Source of the DNA: VRUE01 sp963703335
GTDB lineage: Bacteria; Actinomycetota; Thermoleophilia; Solirubrobacterales; 70-9
Assembly (NCBI GenBank): GCA_963703335.1
Contig: OY969812.1
Location: forward strand, 1,798,001 to 1,862,000
DNA: 64,000 bases
Direction: 5' to 3'
Under the pieces are notes generated by a model. The model saw only the letters and a program-made list of their open reading frames with translations, had not been told where the DNA came from and did no database searches. Both the position numbers and the translations under genes were made by a program. Each line of letters opens with the position of its first letter. The first letter of the stretch is position 1. This document shows positions 1 through 7,683 of the stretch, in pieces.

Positions 1-588
1 AGCACCCCAATCGGGATGGGCGAGAACTCCCGAGATCACGTAGGCGACGAAGACCGAGCTCAGCGCCAGGAGGAAGTGCTCGACGTGGCGGAAGTTCGCC
101 CGCAGGACGAGGGCTGACACGCCGATGGCGGCGAGCGGCACGCTGAGATAGCGGCTCATTCCACCAAGCAGTTCCATGCCGGCTGCCACCCCGGCGAACT
201 CCGCGCAGAGCGTGCCGGTATTGGCGATGACCAAGGCACCGAGCACGAGCGTCGCGGCCCGCCTGCCGTAGCGCTCGCGGACCAGCGTCAGCAGTCCCTT
301 TCCGGTGACGATCCCGAGCCTCACCCCAAGCTCGTGGAAGACGATCAATGCCACGGTCGACAGGCCGAGAACCCAAAGCAGCTCGTAGCCGTACTTGGCG
401 CCGAGGATCGAGTAGGTGGTGATCCCGGCCGGGTCATCGTCGGAGAGGCCGGCCAGCACGCCAGGGCCGACCACGGCGAGCAGCGCCGCGACCCCGCCGG
501 CACGGAGCAGGAGGGGGCGACGCCGGGTCAGGTGCCAGTGCAGGTGGCGACCGGGGAAGCGGTGGGCTCGGGACTCCGGCACGGGCAT
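1..588 (-). CDS. NRAMP-like divalent metal transporter (N-terminal part; runs off window)
   Basis: The first 196 residues of an NRAMP/SLC11-family membrane transporter are visible; the rest lies beyond the left edge. After a basic cytoplasmic N-terminus (residues 1-30), the hydrophobic stretch reads GPGVLAGLSDDDPAG (41-55), which aligns with transmembrane helix 1 of NRAMP proteins, where the metal-binding DPGN motif normally sits. Here that position is DPAG (52-55), so the canonical asparagine is absent. Further helices follow at about 70-88, 113-140, 147-163 and 172-192. Canonical NRAMPs import Mn2+ or Fe2+ with protons; relatives with altered helix-1 and helix-6 motifs can differ in substrate, so the ion cannot be named. 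The start is the ATG at 588, the first in-frame start that leaves a complete basic N-terminus. Confidence 0.85.
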   Translation of the reverse strand, partial: MPVPESRAHRFPGRHLHWHLTRRRPLLLRAGGVAALLAVVGPGVLAGLSDDDPAGITTYSILGAKYGYELLWVLGLSTVALIVFHELGVRLGIVTGKGLLTLVRERYGRRAATLVLGALVIANTGTLCAEFAGVAAGMELLGGMSRYLSVPLAAIGVSALVLRANFRHVEHFLLALSSVFVAYVISGVLAHPDWGA

Positions 589-644
589 GTCCTTACCTTG
601 ACCGCCAGCTCCGATGCCAGGCGATGTCTACAAGGACGTTGAAG

Positions 645-1271
645 TTACGTGGCGGAGTGCTTCGGTGTTGGGGACGCGAGCCGCTCGGCACGCTGCCTGA
701 TTCCTCGCAGCATCCTTCGCTCCATCACCAGTGAGCCAGGCTCCATCGGAAGCATGCCGATACGCGCGCCGAGCGTCGGAAGGCGAAACCGGTTGCGACT
801 GATCAGTCTCGTCGTGCCGTCCCGTTCCGCGAGCACAAACGTCCAGACCCAGTTGTCGTCTTCCGAGCGCCAGGAAAGTACCCGCTGGGGCTCGACCCGC
901 TCGACCCGCATCTGATTTGAGCCGAAGCCGATCGTGTCACCGACCTGGGGGTGCTGGAACTCCGGCAGAACGCGGTCGACGCTATGCATATTGAGGCGGA
1001 GCAGGTTCTCGATCCAGTCATAGGTGTAGGCGCCCCCGCGTGGGGAGGGGCCCATCTGCGCTAGCCAGGGCCATACGTCAGCGGCAGTGGCGGCGATTTC
1101 GATCGCGCGGGTCGATACGCCGTCGGCGTCCTCAAGCAGCTCGTCCCCCGGTAGCCGGGACGTGGCCTCTGCTTCGGTCGCGCCCCAGGTGAGGATAGGT
1201 TGGCGCAGCAGCGCCCTGTAGAACGCACAGGCGATAGCAGCCAGGGCGAAAGTGACAAAACGCGGCCTCAC
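645..1271 (-). CDS. SRPBCC-fold protein with N-terminal membrane anchor
   Basis: This 208-residue protein starts at a GTG that overlaps the stop codon of the upstream gene (GTGA), so the two are translationally coupled. An N-terminal hydrophobic helix (about residues 6-23) is followed by a region with the SRPBCC/polyketide-cyclase pattern: an amphipathic strand with AADVWPWLAQMG near residues 63-74, a YDWIENLLRLN helix, and later strands such as VLSWRSEDDNWVWTFVLAE ending in a long C-terminal helix. SRPBCC proteins bind hydrophobic ligands in a deep pocket, and I see nothing that names the ligand. It pairs with a small multi-pass membrane protein, suggesting a membrane-associated role. Family assignment rests on pattern only. 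Confidence 0.7.
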   Translation of the reverse strand: MRPRFVTFALAAIACAFYRALLRQPILTWGATEAEATSRLPGDELLEDADGVSTRAIEIAATAADVWPWLAQMGPSPRGGAYTYDWIENLLRLNMHSVDRVLPEFQHPQVGDTIGFGSNQMRVERVEPQRVLSWRSEDDNWVWTFVLAERDGTTRLISRNRFRLPTLGARIGMLPMEPGSLVMERRMLRGIRQRAERLASPTPKHSAT

Positions 1272-1927
1272 GGAGCCGAGTCTTTCAACCCGAAGCTGCC
1301 TGAGCGTCCGAGGAGCACGACCAGGCCGGCGAGCATCGCCAGCTGCAAGGTCACTCCGACCGGTGAGGTCAATGAGTCGATAGCTACCGAGCCGAGGTTG
1401 CGCTCAGCTACGGAGGCGGCGGTGACGTAGAGCGAGTAGGAGACGAGCCGCCCTGCGAAGAACGCCGCGGTCAGCGGCACGAGGGGAACGGTCATCAGGC
1501 CGGCGGCGACGAAAAGCTGTCCCGAAGGCAACGGCGAAAGGGCAAAGAGCCCGAGCCCGGCCGCGGAGCGCCTGCGGTTGGCGGTCAAGGCTGCCTCGGC
1601 GCGATCGAGGCGCTCCAGCCGAGCGACCGAGAAGTGTGGGCGGAGCCAACGCGCGCCGCTGGCCAGCAGGAACCGCCCCGATGCCGCAGCTATCGCGCCG
1701 CCCACGATCAGCGGCACTGCCGGCAGGTTGAAGTCGAGGCTGAAGAAGACCAGCAGCGCCCAGGTTGGCGGTCCGAATGCCGGGAGAAGGTTGATGCCGA
1801 AGACAACCCCAAGCGCAATTGCGTATTGGGCTGCGACGGACACCGCACCTACCGTAGTCCTCGCGTTACTCCCCCTTGACTCGGGGTGGATGCAGATATG
1901 CATCATTGGTTGTGAGCCTGCGAGCAT
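1268..1927 (-). CDS. Small multi-pass membrane protein, possibly VTT/DedA-like
   Basis: The product has about five hydrophobic segments and a loop reading LPAFGPPTWALLVFFSLDF followed by PLIVGGAIAAASGRFLLA, reminiscent of the VTT (SNARE-associated, DedA/YqaA-like) fold, though too divergent to be sure. The longest reading starts at the ATG at 1927, only six bases from the divergent ABC gene, and its first ~28 residues are polar and would cover the likely promoter of that gene. The GTG at 1843 gives a protein that begins directly in the first membrane helix and may be the true start. It is coupled to the SRPBCC gene by a 4-bp overlap. Function unknown; probably a cytoplasmic-membrane protein. 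Confidence 0.65.
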   Translation of the reverse strand: MLAGSQPMMHICIHPESRGSNARTTVGAVSVAAQYAIALGVVFGINLLPAFGPPTWALLVFFSLDFNLPAVPLIVGGAIAAASGRFLLASGARWLRPHFSVARLERLDRAEAALTANRRRSAAGLGLFALSPLPSGQLFVAAGLMTVPLVPLTAAFFAGRLVSYSLYVTAASVAERNLGSVAIDSLTSPVGVTLQLAMLAGLVVLLGRSGSFGLKDSAP

Positions 1928-1933
1928 GGCGCC

Positions 1934-2824
1934 GTGCCAGTGATTGAGACCGAGCGGCTGACGAAGTCCTACGGAAGCGCACGGGGCATTGAGGATGTGA
2001 CGATCTCAGTCGAGGCTGCTGAGGTCTTCGGCTTCCTCGGCCCCAACGGGGCGGGCAAGACGACGGCGATTCGCACCCTGCTCGACCTGCTTCACCCGAG
2101 CAGCGGCAGCGCCCGCATCTTCGGCCTCGACAGCCACCGCGACAGCGTCGCCATCCGCGCTCGCCTGGGCAACCTCCCCGGTGACTTCGGCTATGGAAAG
2201 CAGGCAACGGGCCGCGAGGCAATTCGGCTCCTCGCCCGCCTGCGGGGAATCGAGGGCCTCGGCCGCGCCGAGGTTTTGGCCGAGCGCTTTCGTGCCGATC
2301 TCGATCGCCCGCTCGGTCAGCTCTCGCGCGGCAACCGGCAGAAGGTCGGCTTGATCCTCGCCTGCTTTCACTCGCCTGAGCTGCTGATCTTCGACGAGCC
2401 GACCAGCGGGCTCGATCCGCTGATGCAGGAGGAGTTCTTGGCGTTGGTTGCCGAGGAGCGAGAGCGCGGCTGCACGGTCTTGCTCTCTTCCCACGAGCTT
2501 GACGAGGTCGAGCGGGTCTGCGACCGGATAGGCATCGTGCGGGCGGGGAAGCTGATCGCGGTCGAGCGGATCGACGAGCTGCTCGGCAAGGCGCTGCGCA
2601 CCGTGACCCTTGAGCTGGCCGACCCCGGCGATCTCGCGGGCCTGCGGGCGCTATCCGGCGTCAGTGACCTGCAGGCCTCAGACGGCAAGGTCTCCTTCAA
2701 GGTCGCCGGTGACCTCGACCCGGTGATCAAGGCGATCGCCCGGCGCCACGTCCTCGATATGGAGCTCACTCACCCCACGCTCGAGGAGATCTTCCTCAGC
2801 TACTACCGCGAGGGGGAGGGATGA
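1934..2824 (+). CDS. ABC transporter ATP-binding protein
   Basis: A 296-residue ATPase subunit of an ABC exporter. It has a complete nucleotide-binding domain: Walker A GPNGAGKTT (residues 36-44), signature LSRGN (130-134), Walker B LIFDEPTSGLDP (151-162) and the switch histidine in LLSSHELDE (about 187). The C-terminal ~70 residues form the small extra domain common in ABC-2 type drug or bacitracin exporters. The start is GTG at 1934; the nearby ATG at 1926 is out of frame and soon hits a stop. The stop overlaps the start of the permease gene (ATGA), so the two form one transport unit. Substrate unknown. Confidence 0.93.
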   Translation: MPVIETERLTKSYGSARGIEDVTISVEAAEVFGFLGPNGAGKTTAIRTLLDLLHPSSGSARIFGLDSHRDSVAIRARLGNLPGDFGYGKQATGREAIRLLARLRGIEGLGRAEVLAERFRADLDRPLGQLSRGNRQKVGLILACFHSPELLIFDEPTSGLDPLMQEEFLALVAEERERGCTVLLSSHELDEVERVCDRIGIVRAGKLIAVERIDELLGKALRTVTLELADPGDLAGLRALSGVSDLQASDGKVSFKVAGDLDPVIKAIARRHVLDMELTHPTLEEIFLSYYREGEG

Positions 2825-3612
2825 GCTCGCAATTGGGGGCGCTCGTCCTCACCCACCTCTCCGACCGGCGCCGCTCGCTGCTCGCCTGGGGCGTGCCGCT
2901 TGGCCTCTGGTCGGCCTTCATCGTCTTGATCTTCCCCTCGGTCGAAGGTGCGCTCTCCAAGGCAATCAAGAACTACCCGCCGGCATTGAAGGAAGCGTTC
3001 GGGATCGGCGAGCTGACCAACGTCGAGCAGTACCTACATGCGGAGATGCTGAGCCTGATTGTGCCGCTCGCGCTCGGCTACCTCGCCGTGCGCGCCGTCT
3101 CCAGCGGGCTCTCCGGCGCCGCCGAAAGCGGCCGCCTCGACGTCTTGCTCTCAGCGCCGGTCTCGCGCTCGCGTCTCGCCGCGGCCAGCTTCGTGGCGAC
3201 CGCTGTCGAGCTGGCGATCGTCCTGGTCCTGACTGTTCTTTTCACCGGACTTGGCAGCCTCGTCTCCGGCGCCGACCTCTCCTTCGGCGCCGCCCTCGCG
3301 GGCTACGCGAACGTCTGGCCCCTGGCCCTGATGTTCGCCGGTTTCGGCGTGATCGCCACCGGCTTCTCGTTGCGCACGAGCGTCGTGACCGGAGCGGTCG
3401 CCGGGGTGCTGGTGTCGATGTACGTGATCGACTTGATCGGCCGCCTCGATCCCGACCTCTCCGGCATCCGCTACGTCTCGGTCTTCAGGTACTACGGCAA
3501 TGCGATCGAAGACGGGATCGAACCGCTGGCCTTCTTCGCTGTCACCGTCGTCGCGATCGTTCTCGCGGCATTTGGCGCTTGGTTGTTCGAGCGCCGCGAT
3601 CTTTCCGGCTAG
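2821..3612 (+). CDS. ABC-2 type transporter permease
   Basis: The 263-residue product has about six hydrophobic helices: 20-39, 79-96, 120-143, 163-183, 189-207 and 235-255. This is the usual architecture of an ABC-2 permease that works with a separate ATPase. The region between helices 2 and 3 (SAAESGRLDVLLSAPVSR) matches the cytoplasmic coupling segment of this family, which often reads G-LE-LL-TPVSR. The gene starts inside the stop codon of the ATPase gene. It is followed after only 3 bp by the convergent end of the alcohol dehydrogenase gene, with no obvious terminator between them. Likely exports a drug, lipid or peptide; the substrate cannot be inferred. Confidence 0.88.
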   Translation: MSSQLGALVLTHLSDRRRSLLAWGVPLGLWSAFIVLIFPSVEGALSKAIKNYPPALKEAFGIGELTNVEQYLHAEMLSLIVPLALGYLAVRAVSSGLSGAAESGRLDVLLSAPVSRSRLAAASFVATAVELAIVLVLTVLFTGLGSLVSGADLSFGAALAGYANVWPLALMFAGFGVIATGFSLRTSVVTGAVAGVLVSMYVIDLIGRLDPDLSGIRYVSVFRYYGNAIEDGIEPLAFFAVTVVAIVLAAFGAWLFERRDLSG

Positions 3613-3615
3613 GAG

Positions 3616-4656
3616 TCAGTCCTGGGGGCAGATCACCGCTCGGCCGTCGAGGGTTCCCTCCCGCATTCGCGTATAGGCGTCCTCGACCTGGTCGAGCGGG
3701 AAGCGCTCGACGTGGGCGCGGATCCGGCCGGCGCGGGCGAGGTCGAGTACCTCGATCAGCTCGATCGCGGTTCCCCAGTAGGGAATCGTCAGTTGCGACT
3801 CGAACGGCAACGCACCGAAGGCGAACTGCAGCTTGCCGCCGGCCAGACCGACCACGGTCAGGTGCGCCTCGAAACGGGTGATCTCGCGGGCCAGCGAGAG
3901 GGTGTCGTCGGCGCCGACGTCATCGAGGACCAGCTCGGCGCCGCGCCCGCCCGTCAGCTCGCGAATCTGCTCGGCGGCGTCCTCGCCCGATTCAATCGTC
4001 TCTTCGGCACCGACCTCGCGCGCCAGGGCAAGCTTCTCGGGCGACGTGTCGACCGCGATCACCTGGGCCGGGCTGAGGGCGCGGAGGATCTGCACCGCCA
4101 TATGGCCGAGCCCCCCGACGCCGATCACTACCGCGGTCGAGCCGGGCACCAGCAGGTGCAGCGAGCGCTTGATCGCGTGGTATGGGGTTAGCGCGGCATC
4201 AGATAGTGGCGCGGCGTCGCGGGGATCGAGATCGCCCAATGGCAACAGCAACCGCGAGTGGGGGACAAGCATGTACTCGGCCATGCCGCCGTCGAGGCCG
4301 AGCCCGCCGCCGAAGGCGCCGATCTCGGCCTGCCGTTCGCAGTAGTTCTCCGCCGAGCGACGGCAGGCGCGGCAGCGGCCGCAGCCCCAGGGGCCGTAGA
4401 CGGCAACTGCTTCACCGGACTCCAGCCCTTCGACCCCGGCGCCGAGGGCCTCGACCCAGCCGGCGTTCTCATGGCCGAGGGTGAAGGGCAGGTCGAAGTC
4501 CATCGTCCCCTCCGGCCACTCCATCAGGTGAAGGTCGGAGTGACAGGCGCCTGCTCCACCTACCTTGATCAGGACCTCGTCCGGGCCGGGTTCGGGAACG
4601 GCGACCTCGCGCATCTCCGGGGGCGACTGCCAGGCGGTCAGCTGATAGGCCTTCAT
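3616..4656 (-). CDS. Zinc-dependent NAD(P) alcohol dehydrogenase
   Basis: A 346-residue medium-chain alcohol dehydrogenase. The catalytic zinc site is formed by Cys38 (in GACHSDLH) and His62-Glu63 (in GHENAGWVEALG). The structural zinc lobe has four cysteines in CGRCRACRRSAENYC (92, 95, 98, 106). The Rossmann nucleotide loop is GVGGLGHMAVQ (179-189). The open frame extends 61 codons upstream, but the start at 4656 has a strong ribosome site (GAAGGAGAAGG) and begins at the family N-terminus MKAYQL. It oxidises an alcohol or reduces an aldehyde using NAD(P); the substrate is not predictable. A 50-residue gene lies just upstream on the same strand. Confidence 0.93.
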   Translation of the reverse strand: MKAYQLTAWQSPPEMREVAVPEPGPDEVLIKVGGAGACHSDLHLMEWPEGTMDFDLPFTLGHENAGWVEALGAGVEGLESGEAVAVYGPWGCGRCRACRRSAENYCERQAEIGAFGGGLGLDGGMAEYMLVPHSRLLLPLGDLDPRDAAPLSDAALTPYHAIKRSLHLLVPGSTAVVIGVGGLGHMAVQILRALSPAQVIAVDTSPEKLALAREVGAEETIESGEDAAEQIRELTGGRGAELVLDDVGADDTLSLAREITRFEAHLTVVGLAGGKLQFAFGALPFESQLTIPYWGTAIELIEVLDLARAGRIRAHVERFPLDQVEDAYTRMREGTLDGRAVICPQD

Positions 4657-4726
4657 TTGCCTTCTCCTTCGTCGGGGCTCGCTCGGGCGCGCACCGCCAG
4701 CACCGGACACGCAGCCCTGTGAATGC

Positions 4727-4879
4727 TCATCCCAGCTTGGCCAGCTTCTCGTCGAGTTGTTTGCGCACCGTGTCGCATACTGCCTCGACATCGGCGTTGT
4801 AGCGCTCGGAAGAAAGAACGCCCAGCAGCACCTCGGCATCAGCCTTCGACATCGTCAGAGTGACCGTCTTGTCAGCCAT
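4727..4879 (-). CDS. Small hypothetical protein, 50 residues
   Basis: A 50-codon gene beginning MADKTVTLTMSKADAEVLLG and ending KQLDEKLAKLG. It is supported by a textbook ribosome site (AAAAGGAG, 8 bases before the ATG) and by normal amino-acid composition. The pattern is one short strand followed by two amphipathic helices, with no membrane segment or signal. It lies 70 bp upstream of the alcohol dehydrogenase gene in the same direction and may share its transcript. I do not recognise the family; the helical pair could be a dimerisation unit. Confidence 0.6.
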   Translation of the reverse strand: MADKTVTLTMSKADAEVLLGVLSSERYNADVEAVCDTVRKQLDEKLAKLG

Positions 4880-5058
4880 TGTGAACTCCTTTTGGTTTCG
4901 CTTCTCGCTTGCAGCTGCGGCACGACTAAGGATGAGCTAGGTGCAGAGGCCCGGCGATTACCCGGCTCAGCCTGGATTTCTGGCGACGGAATGTGATAGG
5001 CCTCGTTTTGCAAGGTGGAGAGCAGGGTCCCAGTTTTAGCTACGTTGGGAGGCTGAAG

Positions 5059-5553
5059 ATGAGATTTCGGATTTACGGGCCAGCGGGAATGATGGTGTCG
5101 GTGGCGATTGCCGGGGTTCTCTTGGCGGGTTGCGGCGGCGGCGGCGACACGACGAATACGACCCAGGCCGCGACCGAGACCGAAGCGACTAGCGGCACGG
5201 GGGGAAAGACCCTGGAGATCAAGATGGGTGAGTTCTACTTCGAACCGAGCAGCGCCACGGCCAAGGCTGGGCAGACGACGATCGAAGCGCCCAACGAAGG
5301 TTCGGTCGAGCATGAGCTGGTGCTCTTCAAGACGAATGCCGATCCCGCCAGCCTCCCGACCGAAGCCAACGGCGAGGTCGACGAGGAGAAGCTGGACAAG
5401 GAAGCGGAAGAGGCCGGCGAGATCGCCGATATCGAGGCCGGCGACACCAAGTCCGAAGAATTCGACCTCTCTCCGGGCAAGTACGTGATGTTCTGCAATC
5501 TGCCGGGGCACTATGCCCAGGGCATGTATGGAACGGTCACGGTCACCAAGTAG
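5059..5553 (+). CDS. Blue copper (cupredoxin) lipoprotein
   Basis: A 164-residue exported protein. The N-terminus is a lipoprotein signal with lipobox LLAGC (Cys25), followed by a Gly/Thr-rich linker to about residue 48. The rest is a plastocyanin-like domain with the expected type-1 copper ligands: His85 (SVEHELV), Cys146, His151 and Met156 (FCNLPGHYAQGM). An acidic helix-rich insertion at 103-135 sits between the strands. The ATG at 5059 is chosen over an upstream in-frame start because GGGAGG lies 8 bases before it and because it places the signal at the N-terminus. It probably carries electrons on the outer face of the membrane, which fits the flavin and heme proteins encoded nearby. Confidence 0.9.
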   Translation: MRFRIYGPAGMMVSVAIAGVLLAGCGGGGDTTNTTQAATETEATSGTGGKTLEIKMGEFYFEPSSATAKAGQTTIEAPNEGSVEHELVLFKTNADPASLPTEANGEVDEEKLDKEAEEAGEIADIEAGDTKSEEFDLSPGKYVMFCNLPGHYAQGMYGTVTVTK

Positions 5554-5606
5554 AGGCGATCGGAGTAAGAGTCCCTGCGCCCACTGACGGGCCGCGATTC
5601 ACGCCG

Positions 5607-5816
5607 TCATGGGAAAACCGTTTCTCCGGTCTGATCATCGACCACCGAGATAGCCACCGCAGGGCATGCCTCGGCGGCTTCGAGAATTTTCTCGAAAGGG
5701 CCGGCGCCGATCACCACCGCGACGTCGTCGTCGAGGCGGAAGACCTCGGGTGCGATCTCGACGCAGTCGCCGTGGGCGCTGCACTCGTTGGGGTCCACCG
5801 CGGGTATGTAGGTCAT
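5607..5816 (-). CDS. Small ferredoxin with three cysteines
   Basis: A 69-residue ferredoxin of the type that serves P450s and Rieske oxygenases. Cluster ligands are Cys12 and Cys18 (ECSAHGDC) and Cys51 in the terminal CP motif. Where a four-cysteine ferredoxin would carry the second Cys, this one has His15 or Ala14, so it probably binds [3Fe-4S], or [4Fe-4S] with a non-cysteine ligand. The start overlaps the end of the FAD reductase gene by 4 bp, so reductase and ferredoxin are co-translated and are almost certainly redox partners. It is the last gene of cassette 1 and probably supplies electrons in the cytoplasm. Confidence 0.9.
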   Translation of the reverse strand: MTYIPAVDPNECSAHGDCVEIAPEVFRLDDDVAVVIGAGPFEKILEAAEACPAVAISVVDDQTGETVFP

Positions 5817-7006
5817 GCAGCCTCCTCTGCTCTGTCTTGCGCAGGAAAATGGCCGTGCTCGATGCGCTTCTTCAAAGCTGGGATCGCGCGGGGACGGCCG
5901 ACCACCAAGCCCGCAACCGGGACACCGCTGCGGCTGAAGACGGCTTCGAAGTCGCGCTCGCCGGGGTCGCCCTCGACCACGACGGCATCCGCGTGGTGGG
6001 CGTGACCGACGTACTGGATCCGCAGCCCGTACTGGTCACTCCAGAAGCTGGGCAGCGGTGGGGTGCCGGGATACTCGCCGAGCATCGCTAGCGCCGCCGC
6101 GGCACCCTGCCAGGCGGCGGCGTCCCAGTGCTCGGTGCGAGCGTGGGCGCCGAAGCGGGGGTCGAAGGGGACAGAGGCATCCCCGGCGGCGAAGACGTTG
6201 GGCATCCTGGCGCGCCCCGAGGTGTCGGTTCGAACCCCGGACTCGTCAAGGCCACTGCCGCGCAGCCAGGTGGTGGCGGGTGAGGTGCCCACACCGACCA
6301 CCACCGCGTCGCAGGCGACCGCCTCGCCGCCGGCGAGGGTCAACTCCTCGACCCGCCCGTTGCCGCGGGCGCCTTCAAGCATCACGCCGGTCATCACCCG
6401 CACGCCCTCGCTCAGGTGCAGGTTGGCGAACCAGCCACCCACCTCCTCGCCGAGGATCGGCGCGAGCGGGGTCTCAAGCGCCTCGATCATCGTCACCTCG
6501 ACGCCGAGCCGGCGCGCGGTGGCGGCGACCTCCTGGCCGATGAAGCCGGCGCCGACGATCGCCAGCCGCGCTCCCGGGACCAGCTCCTGGCGCAGCCGGC
6601 GCGCGTCGGCGAGGGTGCGGAGAGCATGGACGTTCTCGTAGCCCTCGAGGAAGGGAAGCCGCCGCGCAGCGCTCCCGGTCGCGATCAGCAGCTTCTCGTA
6701 GCGCAGCTCGGCGCCGGAGTCGAGCGCGACCGTGCGAGCCCCGGGGTCCAGCGCCTCGGCGCGGGTGCCGAGCAGCAGCTCGACCTGCTTCTCCTCATAC
6801 CACCAGGCCGGGCGGTAGGCGACAGACTCCTCATCGACCGTTCCCGCCAGCAGCTCCTTGGAGAGCGGCGGGCGGTCATAGGGCGGGTCTGGCTCGGCAC
6901 AGACCATCCGCACCGAGCCCTCGTACCCACGCCGGCGCAGCGTCTCGGCGCAGCGCTGCGCTGCGAGCCCACCACCGACGATCAGGACTCCTTGGTCTTC
7001 CATCAT
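5813..7006 (-). CDS. FAD-dependent ferredoxin reductase
   Basis: A 397-residue pyridine nucleotide-disulfide family flavoprotein of the rhodocoxin/putidaredoxin reductase type. The FAD Rossmann motif is VGGGLAAQRCAETLRRRG near residue 10, and the NAD(P) motif is AIVGAGFIGQEVAATARRLG near residue 150. A second FAD contact GVGTSPATTWL and the family VFAAGDAS segment follow. It transfers electrons from NAD(P)H to a small ferredoxin, evidently the one encoded by the overlapping downstream gene. Its own start overlaps the stop of the ferric-reductase-like gene, tying a cytoplasmic NAD(P)H-ferredoxin pair to a membrane heme protein. Confidence 0.93.
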   Translation of the reverse strand: MMEDQGVLIVGGGLAAQRCAETLRRRGYEGSVRMVCAEPDPPYDRPPLSKELLAGTVDEESVAYRPAWWYEEKQVELLLGTRAEALDPGARTVALDSGAELRYEKLLIATGSAARRLPFLEGYENVHALRTLADARRLRQELVPGARLAIVGAGFIGQEVAATARRLGVEVTMIEALETPLAPILGEEVGGWFANLHLSEGVRVMTGVMLEGARGNGRVEELTLAGGEAVACDAVVVGVGTSPATTWLRGSGLDESGVRTDTSGRARMPNVFAAGDASVPFDPRFGAHARTEHWDAAAWQGAAAALAMLGEYPGTPPLPSFWSDQYGLRIQYVGHAHHADAVVVEGDPGERDFEAVFSRSGVPVAGLVVGRPRAIPALKKRIEHGHFPAQDRAEEAA

Positions 7007-7683
7007 GCCTCCTCGGGAACGGGGGATCGGGAAATCGGGGCGCCATGCGGGCGGGTGGCGGGCAGGCTGGGGCGGTGTTCACGCGCTCCTTCATGCGCTC
7101 GGTCGTCCTCTCGTCCCCGCGAGCGAGCCCGCTTGGCGCCGCCGGAGAGAACGCGGTAGACGAAGAGCCCGCCGATGACCGGCGCCGTCATCAGCACCCA
7201 CCAGCGGAACCAGACGGTCGAGGCGTCAGTGCCTGCACCGAAGGCGTGGATCAGGCCGAGCAGGTAGACGACGACCGTCGCCCGGTGCGTTTTGCGCCAT
7301 AGCTTTGCGCCGATCCGTTTGCGGAAGTAGAAGCTGAGACCGAGCAGCGCTGCCAGGTAGCCACCGACGATGCCGAGGCCGGTGAAGAACGGGCGGAAGC
7401 CCATCGTGAAGGGGACTGCGATGCCGCCGAGGCCGGGGTTGAGCCAGGGGTCGCCGAGCAGGGTAATGCCGTGCACGGCGATCGCGATGATGCCGGCGAG
7501 CGCGGTGTGCTCGTGGATCGCCAGCAGCTTGCGCGAAAGCCCCGGTCTGCGCATCACCTTGCCGGCCATCATCAGGCCGATCCCGACCGAAATCGTCACC
7601 AAGACGAAGGCAAGCAGGCCCGAGGCGCGGCTGGCGATCCACCAGCCATGGGTCTGCAGGGTTTCGGAGGCGGCCGCGTTCAT
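7003..7683 (-). CDS. Ferric-reductase-like transmembrane heme protein (cassette 1)
   Basis: A 226-residue membrane protein with six hydrophobic helices up to about residue 190, then a polar, Arg-rich cytoplasmic tail. Histidines placed within helices, His57 and His71 on one side and His133 and His146 on the other, match the two-heme b arrangement of the ferric reductase/NADPH oxidase-like membrane domain. The signature loop LLGDPWLNPGLGGIAVPF (75-92) is shared with the second copy at 13208-13783. No FAD or NAD domain is fused; the neighbouring FAD reductase and ferredoxin could supply electrons from inside. It likely moves electrons across the membrane to an extracytoplasmic flavin or copper acceptor. 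Confidence 0.88.
   Translation of the reverse strand: MNAAASETLQTHGWWIASRASGLLAFVLVTISVGIGLMMAGKVMRRPGLSRKLLAIHEHTALAGIIAIAVHGITLLGDPWLNPGLGGIAVPFTMGFRPFFTGLGIVGGYLAALLGLSFYFRKRIGAKLWRKTHRATVVVYLLGLIHAFGAGTDASTVWFRWWVLMTAPVIGGLFVYRVLSGGAKRARSRGREDDRAHEGAREHRPSLPATRPHGAPISRSPVPEEA

Noticed and set aside
3579..4996. Several 80-170-residue plus-strand open frames over the alcohol dehydrogenase gene
   Set aside because: They are shadows of the dehydrogenase, which has full zinc and nucleotide motifs on the minus strand.
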